From the NCBI GenBank assembly GCA_964425915.1, contig CAYROO010000006.1, positions 1 to 64,000 of the forward strand: 64,000 nucleotides of DNA, written 5' to 3'. The notes below the pieces were generated by a model that saw nothing but the letters and a program-made list of their open reading frames with translations, did no database searches and was not told where the DNA came from. How positions within the stretch are numbered: position 1 is the first letter of the stretch; each line of letters starts with the position of its first letter. Positions 43,262-52,758 of the stretch are shown here, one piece after another. This stretch comes from Polycyclovorans sp964425915. GTDB taxonomy: Bacteria; Pseudomonadota; Gammaproteobacteria; Nevskiales; Nevskiaceae. The position numbers and the translations under genes are program-made.

Positions 43262-43365
43262 GGCCCGCGTCAGCTGACTCCGGCACCCGGTACCACCGCT
43301 GCCGTTGCTCCCTTCCGGGCCTGGCGGGGTTCACGGCTGACCGTCGCGGAGGGCCGACGCGGACC
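43262..43365 (-). ncRNA. ffs: Signal recognition particle RNA (4.5S type)
   Basis: Read on the minus strand, the sequence contains the domain IV hallmark: GTGAACCCCGCCAGG, the GGAA tetraloop within CCCGGAAGGGAGCA, and the matching 3' strand. The ends GGTCCGCGTC and GACGCGGGCC form a 10-bp terminal helix with one G-U, giving about 104 nt. It lies between tsaB and dnaX; SRP RNA beside dnaX is frequent in gammaproteobacteria. Confidence 0.93.
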
Positions 43366-43402
43366 AGCGGCAAGTGTGCCTCAAATCGGCGGCTTCATGG
43401 GG

Positions 43403-44116
43403 TCAGGAAGACGGATCCGCGACGCTGGCACGATGCTGCTGTTGTTCGATCAGCGTCAGCGCCACCTTGTCGCGCAAATAACAGGGGGTCAGCGCCTCGG
43501 CCGCGACGCCCTCCCCCGTCTGAAACCGTAACCGCGCCAGACGGACAGCGGCGGCGGCACGTGGCAGGGCCTCGGCTTGCACGCTCGCCATCGGAGCACC
43601 CCAGGCATTCAGCAGCAGCTCGCGGTAGGCCCCGAAGCCGGTGCCCACCGCCGCCCAAGTATCGCCGCCTGCCGGGGCCTTCGGCAGATCGGCCGGCGCG
43701 CAGAGGCGCGGCGGCAACACCGGCCGCCAACCGCCGTCGGTCCGCTGCCAGGCGGCAGCGTAGACGGCGGCCAGCCGCGCATCAATCACCGTCAACACCG
43801 AATCCGACGGCTGACCTTCGGCCAACATTTCCAGCGAGGTCACCCCCACCACCGGCACCCCGGCGGCCAGCGCCAGCCCCTTGGCAAAGCCAATCCCGAT
43901 GCGCACCCCGGCGAAACTACCAGGCCCGATCCCGCAGGCAATGCCGTCGAGTTGCTGGACCCGCAGCCCGGCTTCGGCCAGCAGCGCAGCCACCATCGCC
44001 GGCAGTCGACGGGTGTGATCACGCCCGGCCACCTCGAAACGCGCCCGTAGGCTGTCACCCACCTGTAGGGCCGCCGAACAGGCCTCCGTGGCGGTATCCA
44101 GTGCCAGCAGCTTCAT
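43403..44116 (-). CDS. tsaB: tRNA threonylcarbamoyladenosine biosynthesis protein TsaB
   Basis: TsaB partners TsaD and TsaE in making t6A37 on ANN-decoding tRNAs. The 237-aa protein opens LLALDTATEACSAALQ and has GIACGIGPGSFAGVRIGIGFAKGLA and VVGVTSLEMLA, all typical. The C-terminal half is diverged, as usual. Its ATG overlaps the yoaA stop by 4 bp (ATGA), so the two are coupled. Confidence 0.95.
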   Translation of the reverse strand: MKLLALDTATEACSAALQVGDSLRARFEVAGRDHTRRLPAMVAALLAEAGLRVQQLDGIACGIGPGSFAGVRIGIGFAKGLALAAGVPVVGVTSLEMLAEGQPSDSVLTVIDARLAAVYAAAWQRTDGGWRPVLPPRLCAPADLPKAPAGGDTWAAVGTGFGAYRELLLNAWGAPMASVQAEALPRAAAAVRLARLRFQTGEGVAAEALTPCYLRDKVALTLIEQQQHRASVADPSS

Positions 44117-46014
44117 AGCTGTCGCACCCAGTCCATGGCGGCCTCCTCGTCGTCCAAAACCGGCATCGCCGGGAGCGCCGCCAGCATGCGACGACCATAG
44201 GGCTTGCGCCGCAAGCGCGGATCGGCGATGACCAACAAGCCGCGATCGGCAGGGTCGCGGATCAGGCGCCCCACCCCCTGCCGCAGGGTCATGATGGCCT
44301 CCGGCAGCTGATGATCATTAAAGGGATTGCGACCGCCCGCCCGCAGCGCCTGCAGCCGCGCATCCAGTACCGGATCCCCCGGCGCCGCGAACGGCAGTTT
44401 GTCGATCAGCACGATACGCAAGGCGCGGCCCGGCACATCGACCCCTTCCCAGAAGCTGCTGGTCCCCACCAGCACCGCCGAGCCATCGTCCGCGAAGCGC
44501 TGCACCAGCTCGGCGCGATCAGCATCGCCCTGCACCAGCAGCGTATTCAGCAAGCGCGGTCGCAACCAGGCGGCGATCTGCCCCAAGGCGCGGCGACTGG
44601 TGCACAGCACGAACAGCCCACCATCGCTGGCCATCGACAGCCGTAAGGCCAGTTCCGCCACGGCCTGCGGGTGGCCCGCATCCGCGGGATCGGGCAGGTC
44701 GCCCGGCAGCCACAGACGCGCCTGCCGCCCGTAGTCGAACGGCGATTCCAACGACAGCGTCACCGCCTCGGTCAAGCCCAGCTGGTCGACAAAATGACCG
44801 AAGTCGCCATCGGCTGCCAGGGTGGCCGAGGTGAGCACCCAGGCGCCCGGATAGGTCGCCAGCATCTGCGCAAAGGGTTCCGCCACCCCGATCGGGGTGG
44901 CATTGAACACCCCGCCCCGCGCGAGCGGCTCCACCCATCGCACCTGCTCAGTGCTGTCCCGATCCAGCAATAGCTGCGCGCGCGACTGCAGGTCCAGCCC
45001 ACGCACCACAGCGGCGGCCAGTGCCGCATTCCGTTCTTCCAGCGGCAACAGCGTGGCGACGGCCGCATCGAGCGCCTCGCGCAGCGGGCGCAATGCCGCG
45101 TCCAATTGCCCGTCCCGGCGAAACTGAAGCAGCGTGGTGCGCTGGTTAAGACGGGCGAAGCAGGCCTCCAACGGCGCGCAGGCGGCCTCCAGCGACTCAC
45201 CCGCCTGACGCAGCACATCGACGTCACCCAGGCTGATCGCCTCACTGCTGAGATCACGGGCAAAGTCACGCAGTTGTCGGGTCGACAAGCGCTGCCCAAA
45301 GAACTGAGCGGCCAGTGCCGGCAGCTGGTGGGCTTCATCGATCACCACCGCATCGACGCCACTGAGCAGCTGGCCGAAGCCTTCCTGCTTCAGCAGATAG
45401 TCGGCAAACAGCAAGTGATGGTTGACCACCACCAGCTCGGCGCCCTGCGCCTGACGCCGTGCGCGCGCGACATGACACTGATCGTAGTCCTCGCAGCGGC
45501 TGCCGAGACAGTTGTCGGCGGTGGAGGTGACCTGCCGCATCACGGTGTCGTCGTCCGCCAGCGCACCCAGTTCGGCGATATCCCCTTCGCGTGTCTGCAG
45601 CGACCAGCGATGGACGGTATCCAGCGCCGGCCCGAGACTGCGGGCGGCGGCGCCCCCCCGCGCGCGCTTGAGCCGGTAAAGACAGAGGTAGTTGGCGCGC
45701 CCCTTCAACAGGGCGGTACGCACCGGAACGCCCAGGGCCTCGGTGAGGCGTGGCAGATCTCGCCGGTAGAGCTGCTCCTGTAGGTTCTTGGTGCCAGTGG
45801 AGATCAGCACCCGCTGGCCGGAGGCCAGTGCCGGCGCGAGATAGGCGTAGGTCTTGCCGGTGCCTGTGCCCGCTTCCACCACCAGCGTATGGGGCGCTGC
45901 CAGCGCCGCCTCGACCGCCTCGGACATCGCCTGCTGGGCGGCGCGCGGCGCAAATCCGGGCAGGCGCTGACTCAGCAGCCCGTTAGCGCCCAACCAGTCA
46001 CGCGATGCGCTCAC
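44113..46014 (-). CDS. yoaA: ATP-dependent DNA helicase YoaA (DinG/XPD family)
   Basis: YoaA is an iron-sulfur helicase of the XPD family; in E. coli it binds the clamp-loader chi subunit and helps repair stalled forks. The GTG at 46014 overlaps the previous stop (GTGA) and gives 633 aa, close to E. coli YoaA. Walker A is EAGTGTGKTYAYLAP. The four cysteines of the cluster are in NYLCLY, NCLGSRC and QCH; the DEAH box is VIDEAHQL, and motif VI is RQGVGRLIR. It follows a TPR lipoprotein gene and precedes tsaB in one coupled run. Confidence 0.94.
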   Translation of the reverse strand: MSASRDWLGANGLLSQRLPGFAPRAAQQAMSEAVEAALAAPHTLVVEAGTGTGKTYAYLAPALASGQRVLISTGTKNLQEQLYRRDLPRLTEALGVPVRTALLKGRANYLCLYRLKRARGGAAARSLGPALDTVHRWSLQTREGDIAELGALADDDTVMRQVTSTADNCLGSRCEDYDQCHVARARRQAQGAELVVVNHHLLFADYLLKQEGFGQLLSGVDAVVIDEAHQLPALAAQFFGQRLSTRQLRDFARDLSSEAISLGDVDVLRQAGESLEAACAPLEACFARLNQRTTLLQFRRDGQLDAALRPLREALDAAVATLLPLEERNAALAAAVVRGLDLQSRAQLLLDRDSTEQVRWVEPLARGGVFNATPIGVAEPFAQMLATYPGAWVLTSATLAADGDFGHFVDQLGLTEAVTLSLESPFDYGRQARLWLPGDLPDPADAGHPQAVAELALRLSMASDGGLFVLCTSRRALGQIAAWLRPRLLNTLLVQGDADRAELVQRFADDGSAVLVGTSSFWEGVDVPGRALRIVLIDKLPFAAPGDPVLDARLQALRAGGRNPFNDHQLPEAIMTLRQGVGRLIRDPADRGLLVIADPRLRRKPYGRRMLAALPAMPVLDDEEAAMDWVRQL

Positions 46015-46589
46015 TCCTGCGGCAGACCGGCCTGCAGTTCCTCCAAACGGGCCTGCGCCTGGAGGCCGCCGGCGGCATCGCCACGACCATTGCGGGCAGC
46101 GGCGATCACCCGCCAATTGTCCACCTGGATGTACGGATTGCCGCCCGACAGGCTATTGGCACGCTGCGCCATCGCCTCGGCCTGCTCATAGTTCGCTTGC
46201 TTGAGTTGGGCCCGCGCCAGCGCCGACCACAGGAAGGCGTTTCGCGGCTCAATCCGGACGGCGCGTTCGAGGCTGGCAATCGCCTCATCCTGCCGTCCCG
46301 CAGCCTGGCTTTGCTGCGACTGCGCCATCAGACTCCGGACTGCGGGTCCACTGACCGCATCGGCATCGCGCGGCCAATCGCGCGCCTGCGGCAGCTTCGT
46401 CTGCGGCAAGGCCGTCGGCGATCCGACACCGCCTTCGCCGCCCGGCGGAATGAACGGCGGCGGTGTCGGCGCAGACGGTGGCGCAGGCGGCTGAGGATAA
46501 GGCCAGATCGGCTCACGCACGCCGCTGGCGGTCTGGCAGCCGACCACCCCCAGGCTCAAGCAGACCAAGGCCACACGAAACAGCGACAT
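46011..46589 (-). CDS. TPR-containing lipoprotein
   Basis: The 192-aa precursor has a lipobox VVGC (Cys18), a proline-rich linker to about residue 70, and one to two TPR-like helical units (DEAIASLERAVRIEPRNAFLWSALARAQLKQANYEQAEAMAQ). It is likely an outer-membrane-anchored periplasmic scaffold. Placed 49 bp after mrcB (PBP1B) on the same strand, it may assist the synthase in the way LpoB or CpoB-like proteins do, but it resembles neither clearly, so this is inference. Confidence 0.75.
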   Translation of the reverse strand: MSLFRVALVCLSLGVVGCQTASGVREPIWPYPQPPAPPSAPTPPPFIPPGGEGGVGSPTALPQTKLPQARDWPRDADAVSGPAVRSLMAQSQQSQAAGRQDEAIASLERAVRIEPRNAFLWSALARAQLKQANYEQAEAMAQRANSLSGGNPYIQVDNWRVIAAARNGRGDAAGGLQAQARLEELQAGLPQE

Positions 46590-46638
46590 GGCGCATCCGT
46601 CGAATCAGAATGAATGCGCATTGTAACGGGCGCCAGCG

Positions 46639-49002
46639 TCACTGCGCGGTGCGGCCCTCGGGTGGCCGCTGGAACAGGTTCATGAACCAGTCCAAGGGTG
46701 TTTCCGGCACTGCCGCCGCGGCACAGGGTGCCCAAGACGCGGGCGGGTGGCTGCTGATGAACGGCACCGCGACGGCGCCTGCACAGGCCTCATCGGCGCG
46801 TAACCCGGTACCGGGATCAATCAGCAGGCTGATCACCGATGAGGGCTGGAACGGATCCCGTGACTGCACCTTGAGCCCCTTCATCACCCCCGCCCAGATC
46901 GGCAAGGCCCCGGAGGATCCGGACAGCCCGATACTCTTGTTGTCGTCACGCCCCACCCACACCACGGCCACCCGATCGCCACCGAATCCGGCGAACCAGG
47001 CATCCCGGAAGTCATCGGTGGTGCCGGACTTGCCCGCCACACTCAGCGAAGACGGCAGCTGCTGATAGGCAGCGCGACCGGTGCCGGCCCGCATGACCTG
47101 CTCCAGCGCCCAGTTGACCAGATAGACCGGCCCCTCCGGCAGCGCCTGGCGAACCTTGAGCGGATAGCGCGACAGGGGCTCCCCGGCTTCTGTGAGGACT
47201 TCGCGAATGGCCGACAGAGGGGCCTGAAAGCCCCCTGCTGCCAGCGTGGCGTACATCTGAGCCACATCCAGGGGCGCGATGTCGATGGCGCCCAGGAAGA
47301 TCGACGGCAGCACCGTGGCGTCGCCGCGATACCCGGCCGCGCGGAAGGTGTCCATCACCGCGTCCGCGCCCACTGCCAAGCCCAGTTGCACCGTCGGCAG
47401 GTTGTAAGACTGCGCCAGCGCCGCAAACAAAGGCTGAGGACCATGCAGCTGTTTGTCGTAGTTTTGCGGGCGCCAGACCGGGCCATGCGCCATCTTCACC
47501 TCGACCGGCTCGTCGGCCAGCCAGCTGTAGAGGTTGAATTCGGCCGGACGCGCCAGCGCGGTGAGATAGACGAAAGGCTTGGCCAGCGAGCCGATCGAGC
47601 GGCGCGCATCCAATGCCCGGTTGAAGCCGGGGAAGCGAACACGGCGCCCACCCACCAGCGCCAGCACTTCGCCCCCTTCGACATTGGTGACCACACCGGC
47701 GGCCTCCAGCGTATCGTCCTCCATGCGGCGGCTGCGCTCGATCTCCGGCAGGCGCCGCACGATCTCCGCCTCCAGCACTTCCTGCGCGCGGGGGTTGAGG
47801 GTGGTAAAGATCCGCAGCCCCTCGCGGGTGAGGTCCTCCTCCTCGTACTGGCGCCGCAGCTGACGCTTCACCAGGTCGACGAAGGCCGGGTAGCGCTCAA
47901 CACCGCCATCACGGCCGCCCGCCAGATCCAGCGGCCTGGCGACGGCGGCGTCGTAAGTGGCTTGATCGATCAGGCCGTCATCGGCAAACACCTTGAGCAC
48001 CAGGTTTCGCCGCGCCAGGGCGCGTTCCGGATTGCGCCGCGGGTTATAGAACGACGGCCCCTTGACGATGCCCACCAGCAGGGCGATCTCATGCGGCATC
48101 AATTCGACCAAGGGCTTATTGAAGTAAAAGGTCGCCCCCAGTCCGAAGCCATTGACCGAACGCCCCCCGTCCTGGCCCAGATTCACTTCATTGAGATAGG
48201 CCTCGAGAATCTCATCCTTCTCGTAGTGGGCCTCCAGCAACAAAGCCATGAAGGCTTCGTTGATTTTCCGGGCCCAGGTCTGGCGGTGATCGAGAAAGAA
48301 GTTCTTGACCAGCTGCTGGGTGATGGTTGAACCGCCCTGCACTACCCGTCCGGCCTGCAGATTGGCGATGAATGCGCGGGTGATGCCCTTGGGGCTGATG
48401 CCGAAATGGCCGTAGAACCCCCGATCCTCAACCGCCATGAGGCCTCGTGGCAGCAGGTCAGGCACCTCATCCAGGCGGACCAGCACCCGGTCTTCCCCCT
48501 GTTGCGGGTAGATGCTGCCGATCAGCATCGGATCCAGCCGCGCCAGGTTGAGTGGCGCGCCGGTGCTGCCGTTAGAGAGACCGCTGATCTGCCCGTCAAT
48601 GAACTGGACGATCATTGCCGTCGCCGGCTGAGGGCCGTCCCAGAACTCAAAGGGCCGCGCATGGACATCGACCCGATCACCGGGCCGCTGAACGAAGGTC
48701 CCCGGCCCTTCCAGCGAAGTCAGCGCGCGATAGCCCAAGCGACGCAACTCGTGCACCAGATCGTCCCCCGCCATACGGGCGCCGGGATACAACTCCAGCG
48801 GTGCCGCATAAACCTGCGCGGGCAGCGCCCATCGGGCACCGGCGAAGCGGTCACGGATCTCGCCGTCCAGCCGGATCAGGTAGGCAACGAAGAGCAGCGC
48901 GCCGACACAGACCGCGATCAACGCAAGCGAGGCCACCGCCCAGAGCAGGCGGCGACGAAAGGGGGGGCGCGTCTGGGGGCGCCGGGAGCGACGGGAAGCC
49001 AT
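46639..49002 (-). CDS. mrcB: Penicillin-binding protein 1B (bifunctional transglycosylase/transpeptidase)
   Basis: PBP1B polymerises and cross-links peptidoglycan. The 787-aa protein has one N-terminal membrane helix (about 20-42) after a basic tail. A UB2H-like regulatory region follows, then the transglycosylase domain with catalytic Glu in VEDRGFYGHFGISPKG and the GGSTITQQLVKNFFL motif. The transpeptidase domain has nucleophile Ser in SLAKPFVYL, SYN and KSGTT. The C-terminal tail contains two cysteines (DEACAG, WAPCAA). It is convergent with nothing; phoU lies 91 bp upstream on the same strand but is a separate function. Confidence 0.97.
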   Translation of the reverse strand: MASRRSRRPQTRPPFRRRLLWAVASLALIAVCVGALLFVAYLIRLDGEIRDRFAGARWALPAQVYAAPLELYPGARMAGDDLVHELRRLGYRALTSLEGPGTFVQRPGDRVDVHARPFEFWDGPQPATAMIVQFIDGQISGLSNGSTGAPLNLARLDPMLIGSIYPQQGEDRVLVRLDEVPDLLPRGLMAVEDRGFYGHFGISPKGITRAFIANLQAGRVVQGGSTITQQLVKNFFLDHRQTWARKINEAFMALLLEAHYEKDEILEAYLNEVNLGQDGGRSVNGFGLGATFYFNKPLVELMPHEIALLVGIVKGPSFYNPRRNPERALARRNLVLKVFADDGLIDQATYDAAVARPLDLAGGRDGGVERYPAFVDLVKRQLRRQYEEEDLTREGLRIFTTLNPRAQEVLEAEIVRRLPEIERSRRMEDDTLEAAGVVTNVEGGEVLALVGGRRVRFPGFNRALDARRSIGSLAKPFVYLTALARPAEFNLYSWLADEPVEVKMAHGPVWRPQNYDKQLHGPQPLFAALAQSYNLPTVQLGLAVGADAVMDTFRAAGYRGDATVLPSIFLGAIDIAPLDVAQMYATLAAGGFQAPLSAIREVLTEAGEPLSRYPLKVRQALPEGPVYLVNWALEQVMRAGTGRAAYQQLPSSLSVAGKSGTTDDFRDAWFAGFGGDRVAVVWVGRDDNKSIGLSGSSGALPIWAGVMKGLKVQSRDPFQPSSVISLLIDPGTGLRADEACAGAVAVPFISSHPPASWAPCAAAAVPETPLDWFMNLFQRPPEGRTAQ

Positions 49003-49093
49003 GGTGCGGCAGTGTAGTGGATGCCGGGCCTGCAGGGTCGGTCAGCCGACGTCGCCTACGCATAGGTCCGCGGCTGCGGTCGCGCCGCCGCCG

Positions 49094-49813
49094 CTAGGCG
49101 TCCTTCTTGATGACCTGCTCCATGGCATCCACCGACACATGGCGGACATCCTTGCCCTTGACGAAGTAGATCACGTGCTCGGCGATGTTCTTGGCATGGT
49201 CGCCGATGCGTTCCAGTGCACGAACCGACCAGACGATGTCCATCACCCGGCGAATGGTGCGGGGGTCTTCCATCATGAAGGTGACGCACTGGCGCATCAC
49301 CGCTTCGTATTCACGGTCGATCATCTGGTCTTCGCGGGCCACCGCCAGTGCAGCCTCGGTATCCATCCGCGCCAGTGCATCCAGGGCATCACGGACCATC
49401 TGCGAGACATGGCGGGACAAGTGTTGGACCTCCAGCATGCCGTGACCAAGCCGCTCCTGCTTCGACAGATCGAGTGCCATGCGTGCCACTTTTTCACTCT
49501 CATCGCCGATACGTTCTAGATCGGTGATCACCTTGGTGACGGCCAGCACGAGGCGCAGGTCACTGGCGGTGGGCTGGCGCCGTGCCAACACACGCGAGCA
49601 CTCCTCGTCGATCACCACCTCCAGCTGATTCACCCGGGCATCGTTCTTGATGACTTGGCTGGCCAGATTGCCATCCAGCTCCACCAGCGAACGGGTGGCA
49701 TCGACGATCTGCTGCTCCACCATCCCGCCCATTGCCAACACGCGCTGCCGAATGTCTTCCAGTTCAGCATTGAACTGGCTGGAGATATGCTGCTTGTAGG
49801 CGGGCGTGGTCAT
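49094..49813 (-). CDS. phoU: Phosphate signalling and transport accessory protein PhoU
   Basis: PhoU couples the Pst transporter to the PhoR/PhoB system and represses the Pho regulon when phosphate is plentiful. The 239-aa protein consists of two three-helix PhoU repeats. Metal-binding and family motifs are visible: VEQQIVDATRSLVELD, LERIGDESEKVARMA and VRALERIGDHAKNIAEHVIYFVKG. It is the last gene of the pst operon, here separated from pstB by repeats and an assembly gap of unknown length. Confidence 0.98.
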   Translation of the reverse strand: MTTPAYKQHISSQFNAELEDIRQRVLAMGGMVEQQIVDATRSLVELDGNLASQVIKNDARVNQLEVVIDEECSRVLARRQPTASDLRLVLAVTKVITDLERIGDESEKVARMALDLSKQERLGHGMLEVQHLSRHVSQMVRDALDALARMDTEAALAVAREDQMIDREYEAVMRQCVTFMMEDPRTIRRVMDIVWSVRALERIGDHAKNIAEHVIYFVKGKDVRHVSVDAMEQVIKKDA

Positions 49814-49910
49814 GGCTTGGTGTCCTGTTCAATGATGACTGCATGTTCGCATCGAAACGGGCCCGCAGCCGGCAGACGCCCGTCACAGCCATCCATGGCG
49901 AAAAGATCTG

Positions 49911-49964
49911 CCCTAAGGCAAGCCCAGCCCGGGCTCCTGCCCGGGCGTTCGCACTGAAATGAGC
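49911..49964 (+). repeat. Copy 1 of a 54-bp repeat at the left side of the assembly gap
   Basis: It matches 50071-50124 with two differences. It contains two copies of the self-complementary GCCCGGGC separated by TCCT, able to form an 8-bp hairpin, and ends in GCACTGAAATGAGC. No gene is visible in 49814-50141 apart from these elements. Confidence 0.85.
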
Positions 49965-49970
49965 GTGCAG

Positions 49971-50070
49971 NNNNNNNNNNNNNNNNNNNNNNNNNNNNNN
50001 NNNNNNNNNNNNNNNNNNNNNNNNNNNNNNNNNNNNNNNNNNNNNNNNNNNNNNNNNNNNNNNNNNNNNN
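49971..50070. other. Assembly gap of 100 N
   Basis: A round run of 100 N lies between two copies of the same 54-bp sequence. The true length is unknown, and the gap was most likely caused by a collapsed repeat between pstB and phoU. Confidence 0.97.
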
Positions 50071-50141
50071 CCCTTAGGCAGGCCCAGCCCGGGCTCCTGC
50101 CCGGGCGTTCGCACTGAAATGAGCGGTGCTCATTTCAGTGC
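50071..50141 (+). repeat. Copy 2 of the repeat plus a 14-bp inverted repeat
   Basis: 50071-50124 repeats 49911-49964. Its last 14 bp (50111-50124) and 50128-50141 form a perfect inverted repeat with a 3-nt loop, placed directly after the pstB stop. It resembles a REP-type element and could slow 3'-5' degradation of pst mRNA or terminate transcription before phoU. Confidence 0.8.
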
Positions 50142-51002
50142 TCACCCATACCGTCCCGTGATGTAGTCTTCGGTTTGCTTCTGGGCGGGTTTGGTGAATA
50201 CCTGATCGGTGTTGCCAAACTCGACCAGGTTGCCCACGTACATGAAAGCGGTGTAGTCGGACACACGGGCCGCCTGCTGCATGTTGTGGGTGACGATAAC
50301 GATGGTGTAGTCCCGCTTGAGGTCGTTGATCAACTCCTCCACCTTGAGGGTGGAGATTGGATCCAGCGCCGAGCAGGGTTCATCCAGCAGAATCACCTCC
50401 GGCTGGATGGCGATGGCCCGCGCGATCACCAGACGCTGCTGCTGACCGCCCGAAAGCCCGAGTGCGGACTGGTCCAGTCGATCCTTGACCTCGTCCCACA
50501 GTGCGGCGCCTCGCAGCGCCCACTCCACGGTCTCATCCAGCGTGCGCTTCTTGTCGACACCGCCCAGGCGCAAGCCATAGGCGACGTTCTCGTAGATGGA
50601 CTTGGGAAACGGGTTGGGCTTTTGGAACACCATGCCAATCCGCCGCCGCAACATCGCGACATCGACATCGCGGTCAAAGATGTTCTTGTCGTGCAGGCGA
50701 ATCCTGCCCTCGATCCGACACCCGTCTACCAGATCGTTCATGCGGTTAAAGCACCGCAAAAGGGTGGATTTGCCGCAGCCCGACGGACCGATAAAGGCGG
50801 TCACCTTCTTTTCCGGGATGTGCAGGTCAATGCCCTTGAGCGCCTGGTTGTCGCCATAGAACAGGTTGAGCTGCTCCACGGTCAGGGCGATGGTTTCGTC
50901 CTTGAGCGAACTGAGCGTGCGTCCGCGACTGAGCGCGTCCACATCGATCCCATGGGTCAGGGGCGTTTTTGGCTGTGTACCCGTCATATTGTCCTTGTCC
51001 AA
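50142..51002 (-). CDS. pstB: Phosphate ABC transporter ATP-binding protein PstB
   Basis: PstB is the ATPase of the high-affinity phosphate importer. The 286-aa protein has Walker A GPSGCGKST (72-80), the signature LSGGQQQRLVIARAIA and Walker B VILLDEPCSALDP. A 38-residue N-terminal extension precedes the core and suggests that translation might start later. It lies 32 bp after pstA on the same strand. Its stop is immediately followed by the inverted repeat at 50111-50141. Confidence 0.98.
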   Translation of the reverse strand: MDKDNMTGTQPKTPLTHGIDVDALSRGRTLSSLKDETIALTVEQLNLFYGDNQALKGIDLHIPEKKVTAFIGPSGCGKSTLLRCFNRMNDLVDGCRIEGRIRLHDKNIFDRDVDVAMLRRRIGMVFQKPNPFPKSIYENVAYGLRLGGVDKKRTLDETVEWALRGAALWDEVKDRLDQSALGLSGGQQQRLVIARAIAIQPEVILLDEPCSALDPISTLKVEELINDLKRDYTIVIVTHNMQQAARVSDYTAFMYVGNLVEFGNTDQVFTKPAQKQTEDYITGRYG

Positions 51003-51034
51003 GACTCGGTCCTCGTCATTCGTCGAGCGCGGCG

Positions 51035-52750
51035 TCAGCTGTCCAGCGCCTTGTAACGCTCGCGCAGTCGGTTTCGGATCATCACCGCCGACAGATTGAG
51101 CACCATGATCACCACCACTAGCAGGAACGAAGTGGCATATACCAGCGGGCGCGCGGCTTCCACATTGGGACTTTGGAAGCCCACATCATAGATGTGGAAG
51201 CCGAGGTGCATGAACTTCCGATCCAGATGCACGAATGGGAAGTTGAAGTCCAATGGGAGGTTGGGCGCCAGCTTCACCACCCCCACCAGCATCAGGGGCG
51301 CCACCTCGCCCGCGGCCCGGGCGATGGCCAGAATAAGGCCCGTCATCATGGCCGGGCTGGCCATTGGCAATACCACACGCCAAAGCGTCTCCGCCTTGGT
51401 TGCTCCGAGTGCCAGCGAGGCCTCACGGATGTGACGCGGAATGCGCGAAAGCCCTTCCTCGGTCGCGACGATGACCACTGGCAGCGTGAGGATGGCCAAG
51501 GTCAACGATGCCCAGAGAATGCCAGGGGTGCCAAATACCGGTGCCGGTGCCGCCTCTGGATAGAACAAGCGGTCGATGTTGCCACCCACCAGATACACGA
51601 AGAACCCCAAGCCGAACATGCCATAGACGATGGATGGCACCCCAGCGAGGTTGTTGACGGCAATTCGGATGATCCGGGTCAACGTGCCCTGCCGCGCGTA
51701 CTCCCGCAGATAGAGCGCCGCCAGAATCCCGAACGGGGTCACGAACACCGACATCAGGATCACCATCATCACGGTGCCGAAAATGGCCGGGAAAATGCCA
51801 CCCTCGGTATTGGCTTCGCGCGGCTCGGTACTGACGAATTCCCAAAGCTTTCCGAACCAGTAGCCGGTCTTCTGGAACACGTTCATGGCATTGGGACGGT
51901 GCGCATCCAATACCTTCGCCAAGGCGATCTCGAGCACACGCCCCTGCACCGTTTTCAGCCGCAGCCGGTCACGATCGAGTGCCTGATACAGGTTCGCACG
52001 CTCCGCCGCGATGCCCGCATACTCCTCGTCGAGTGCGGCACGGCGCTGGTCAATCTCGGCGAAGGCCTCTGGCGAGCTGGCGCGCTCGATCCCGTCCAGC
52101 TGCAGCTCGCGCTCTCGCAGACGCAGTCGCTCCAGCTCGTAGTTCACCCGTCCGATTCGGCCCTTCTCAAGTGTGGCGATCTGCGCCCGCAAACCCTCCG
52201 CGCGAGCCTGGGCGAGTCGGTAGGCCGGCCAGGCGTTTTCGCCGACGTAGGACTGCCCTTCCATCACCACGGCATCGAGAAAGCCGTGGAAGTTCCCCCA
52301 TTCGGTGCGCTCGAACACGGCGGCATCTTCCGGCAGGGTCCGCTCGACCAACCAATCCGAGATCACGTAGCGGAAGTCGACACCCAGCAGGTCGCGATTG
52401 CCGACCTTCAGCAACAACCGGTCGTAGAGCGCCTGATTCGGATCCACCGGCAGCCCGGCGTTGAGCAGGCGATCAACCGTCACCTCCTCGCCACTGCGGA
52501 TCTCCGCCAGCACCACCTCGGCTTCACGCCCCGGCGGCTGGTAACGCGCCTGAACCAGGTCGGCCGGCCAGAAATGGCTCATGCCACGGACCATGATCAA
52601 CACCAGCAAGGACACCGTGATGATGATGCTGGCCGTCACCGCCCCGCCGGTCAGCCAGACGTAGGGCTGACCCGATTTCACATAGGCCCGCAACCCGCGA
52701 TTGTCGCGGGCGACCAGATTGTCACGGGCATTCGTCGTGCTGTTCTGCAT
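51035..52750 (-). CDS. pstA: Phosphate ABC transporter permease PstA, long form
   Basis: PstA is one of the two permease subunits. At 571 aa it is about twice the E. coli size. After the first membrane helix (about 31-55) comes a soluble, charged helical insert, with a coiled-coil-like part near residues 165-260. The conserved permease core carries the EAA loop SLALGATKAETLWRVVLPMASPAMMTG. Such inserts are known in Pseudomonas-type PstA. The insert is expected on the periplasmic side, where it could meet PstS or the equally enlarged PstC. It starts 8 bp after pstC. Confidence 0.95.
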   Translation of the reverse strand: MQNSTTNARDNLVARDNRGLRAYVKSGQPYVWLTGGAVTASIIITVSLLVLIMVRGMSHFWPADLVQARYQPPGREAEVVLAEIRSGEEVTVDRLLNAGLPVDPNQALYDRLLLKVGNRDLLGVDFRYVISDWLVERTLPEDAAVFERTEWGNFHGFLDAVVMEGQSYVGENAWPAYRLAQARAEGLRAQIATLEKGRIGRVNYELERLRLRERELQLDGIERASSPEAFAEIDQRRAALDEEYAGIAAERANLYQALDRDRLRLKTVQGRVLEIALAKVLDAHRPNAMNVFQKTGYWFGKLWEFVSTEPREANTEGGIFPAIFGTVMMVILMSVFVTPFGILAALYLREYARQGTLTRIIRIAVNNLAGVPSIVYGMFGLGFFVYLVGGNIDRLFYPEAAPAPVFGTPGILWASLTLAILTLPVVIVATEEGLSRIPRHIREASLALGATKAETLWRVVLPMASPAMMTGLILAIARAAGEVAPLMLVGVVKLAPNLPLDFNFPFVHLDRKFMHLGFHIYDVGFQSPNVEAARPLVYATSFLLVVVIMVLNLSAVMIRNRLRERYKALDS

Positions 52751-52758
52751 GGGAGGCC

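Noticed and set aside
49764..50114. Minus-strand frame running through the N gap
   Set aside because: It exists only because N codons are not read as stops; the flanks are repeats, not coding sequence.
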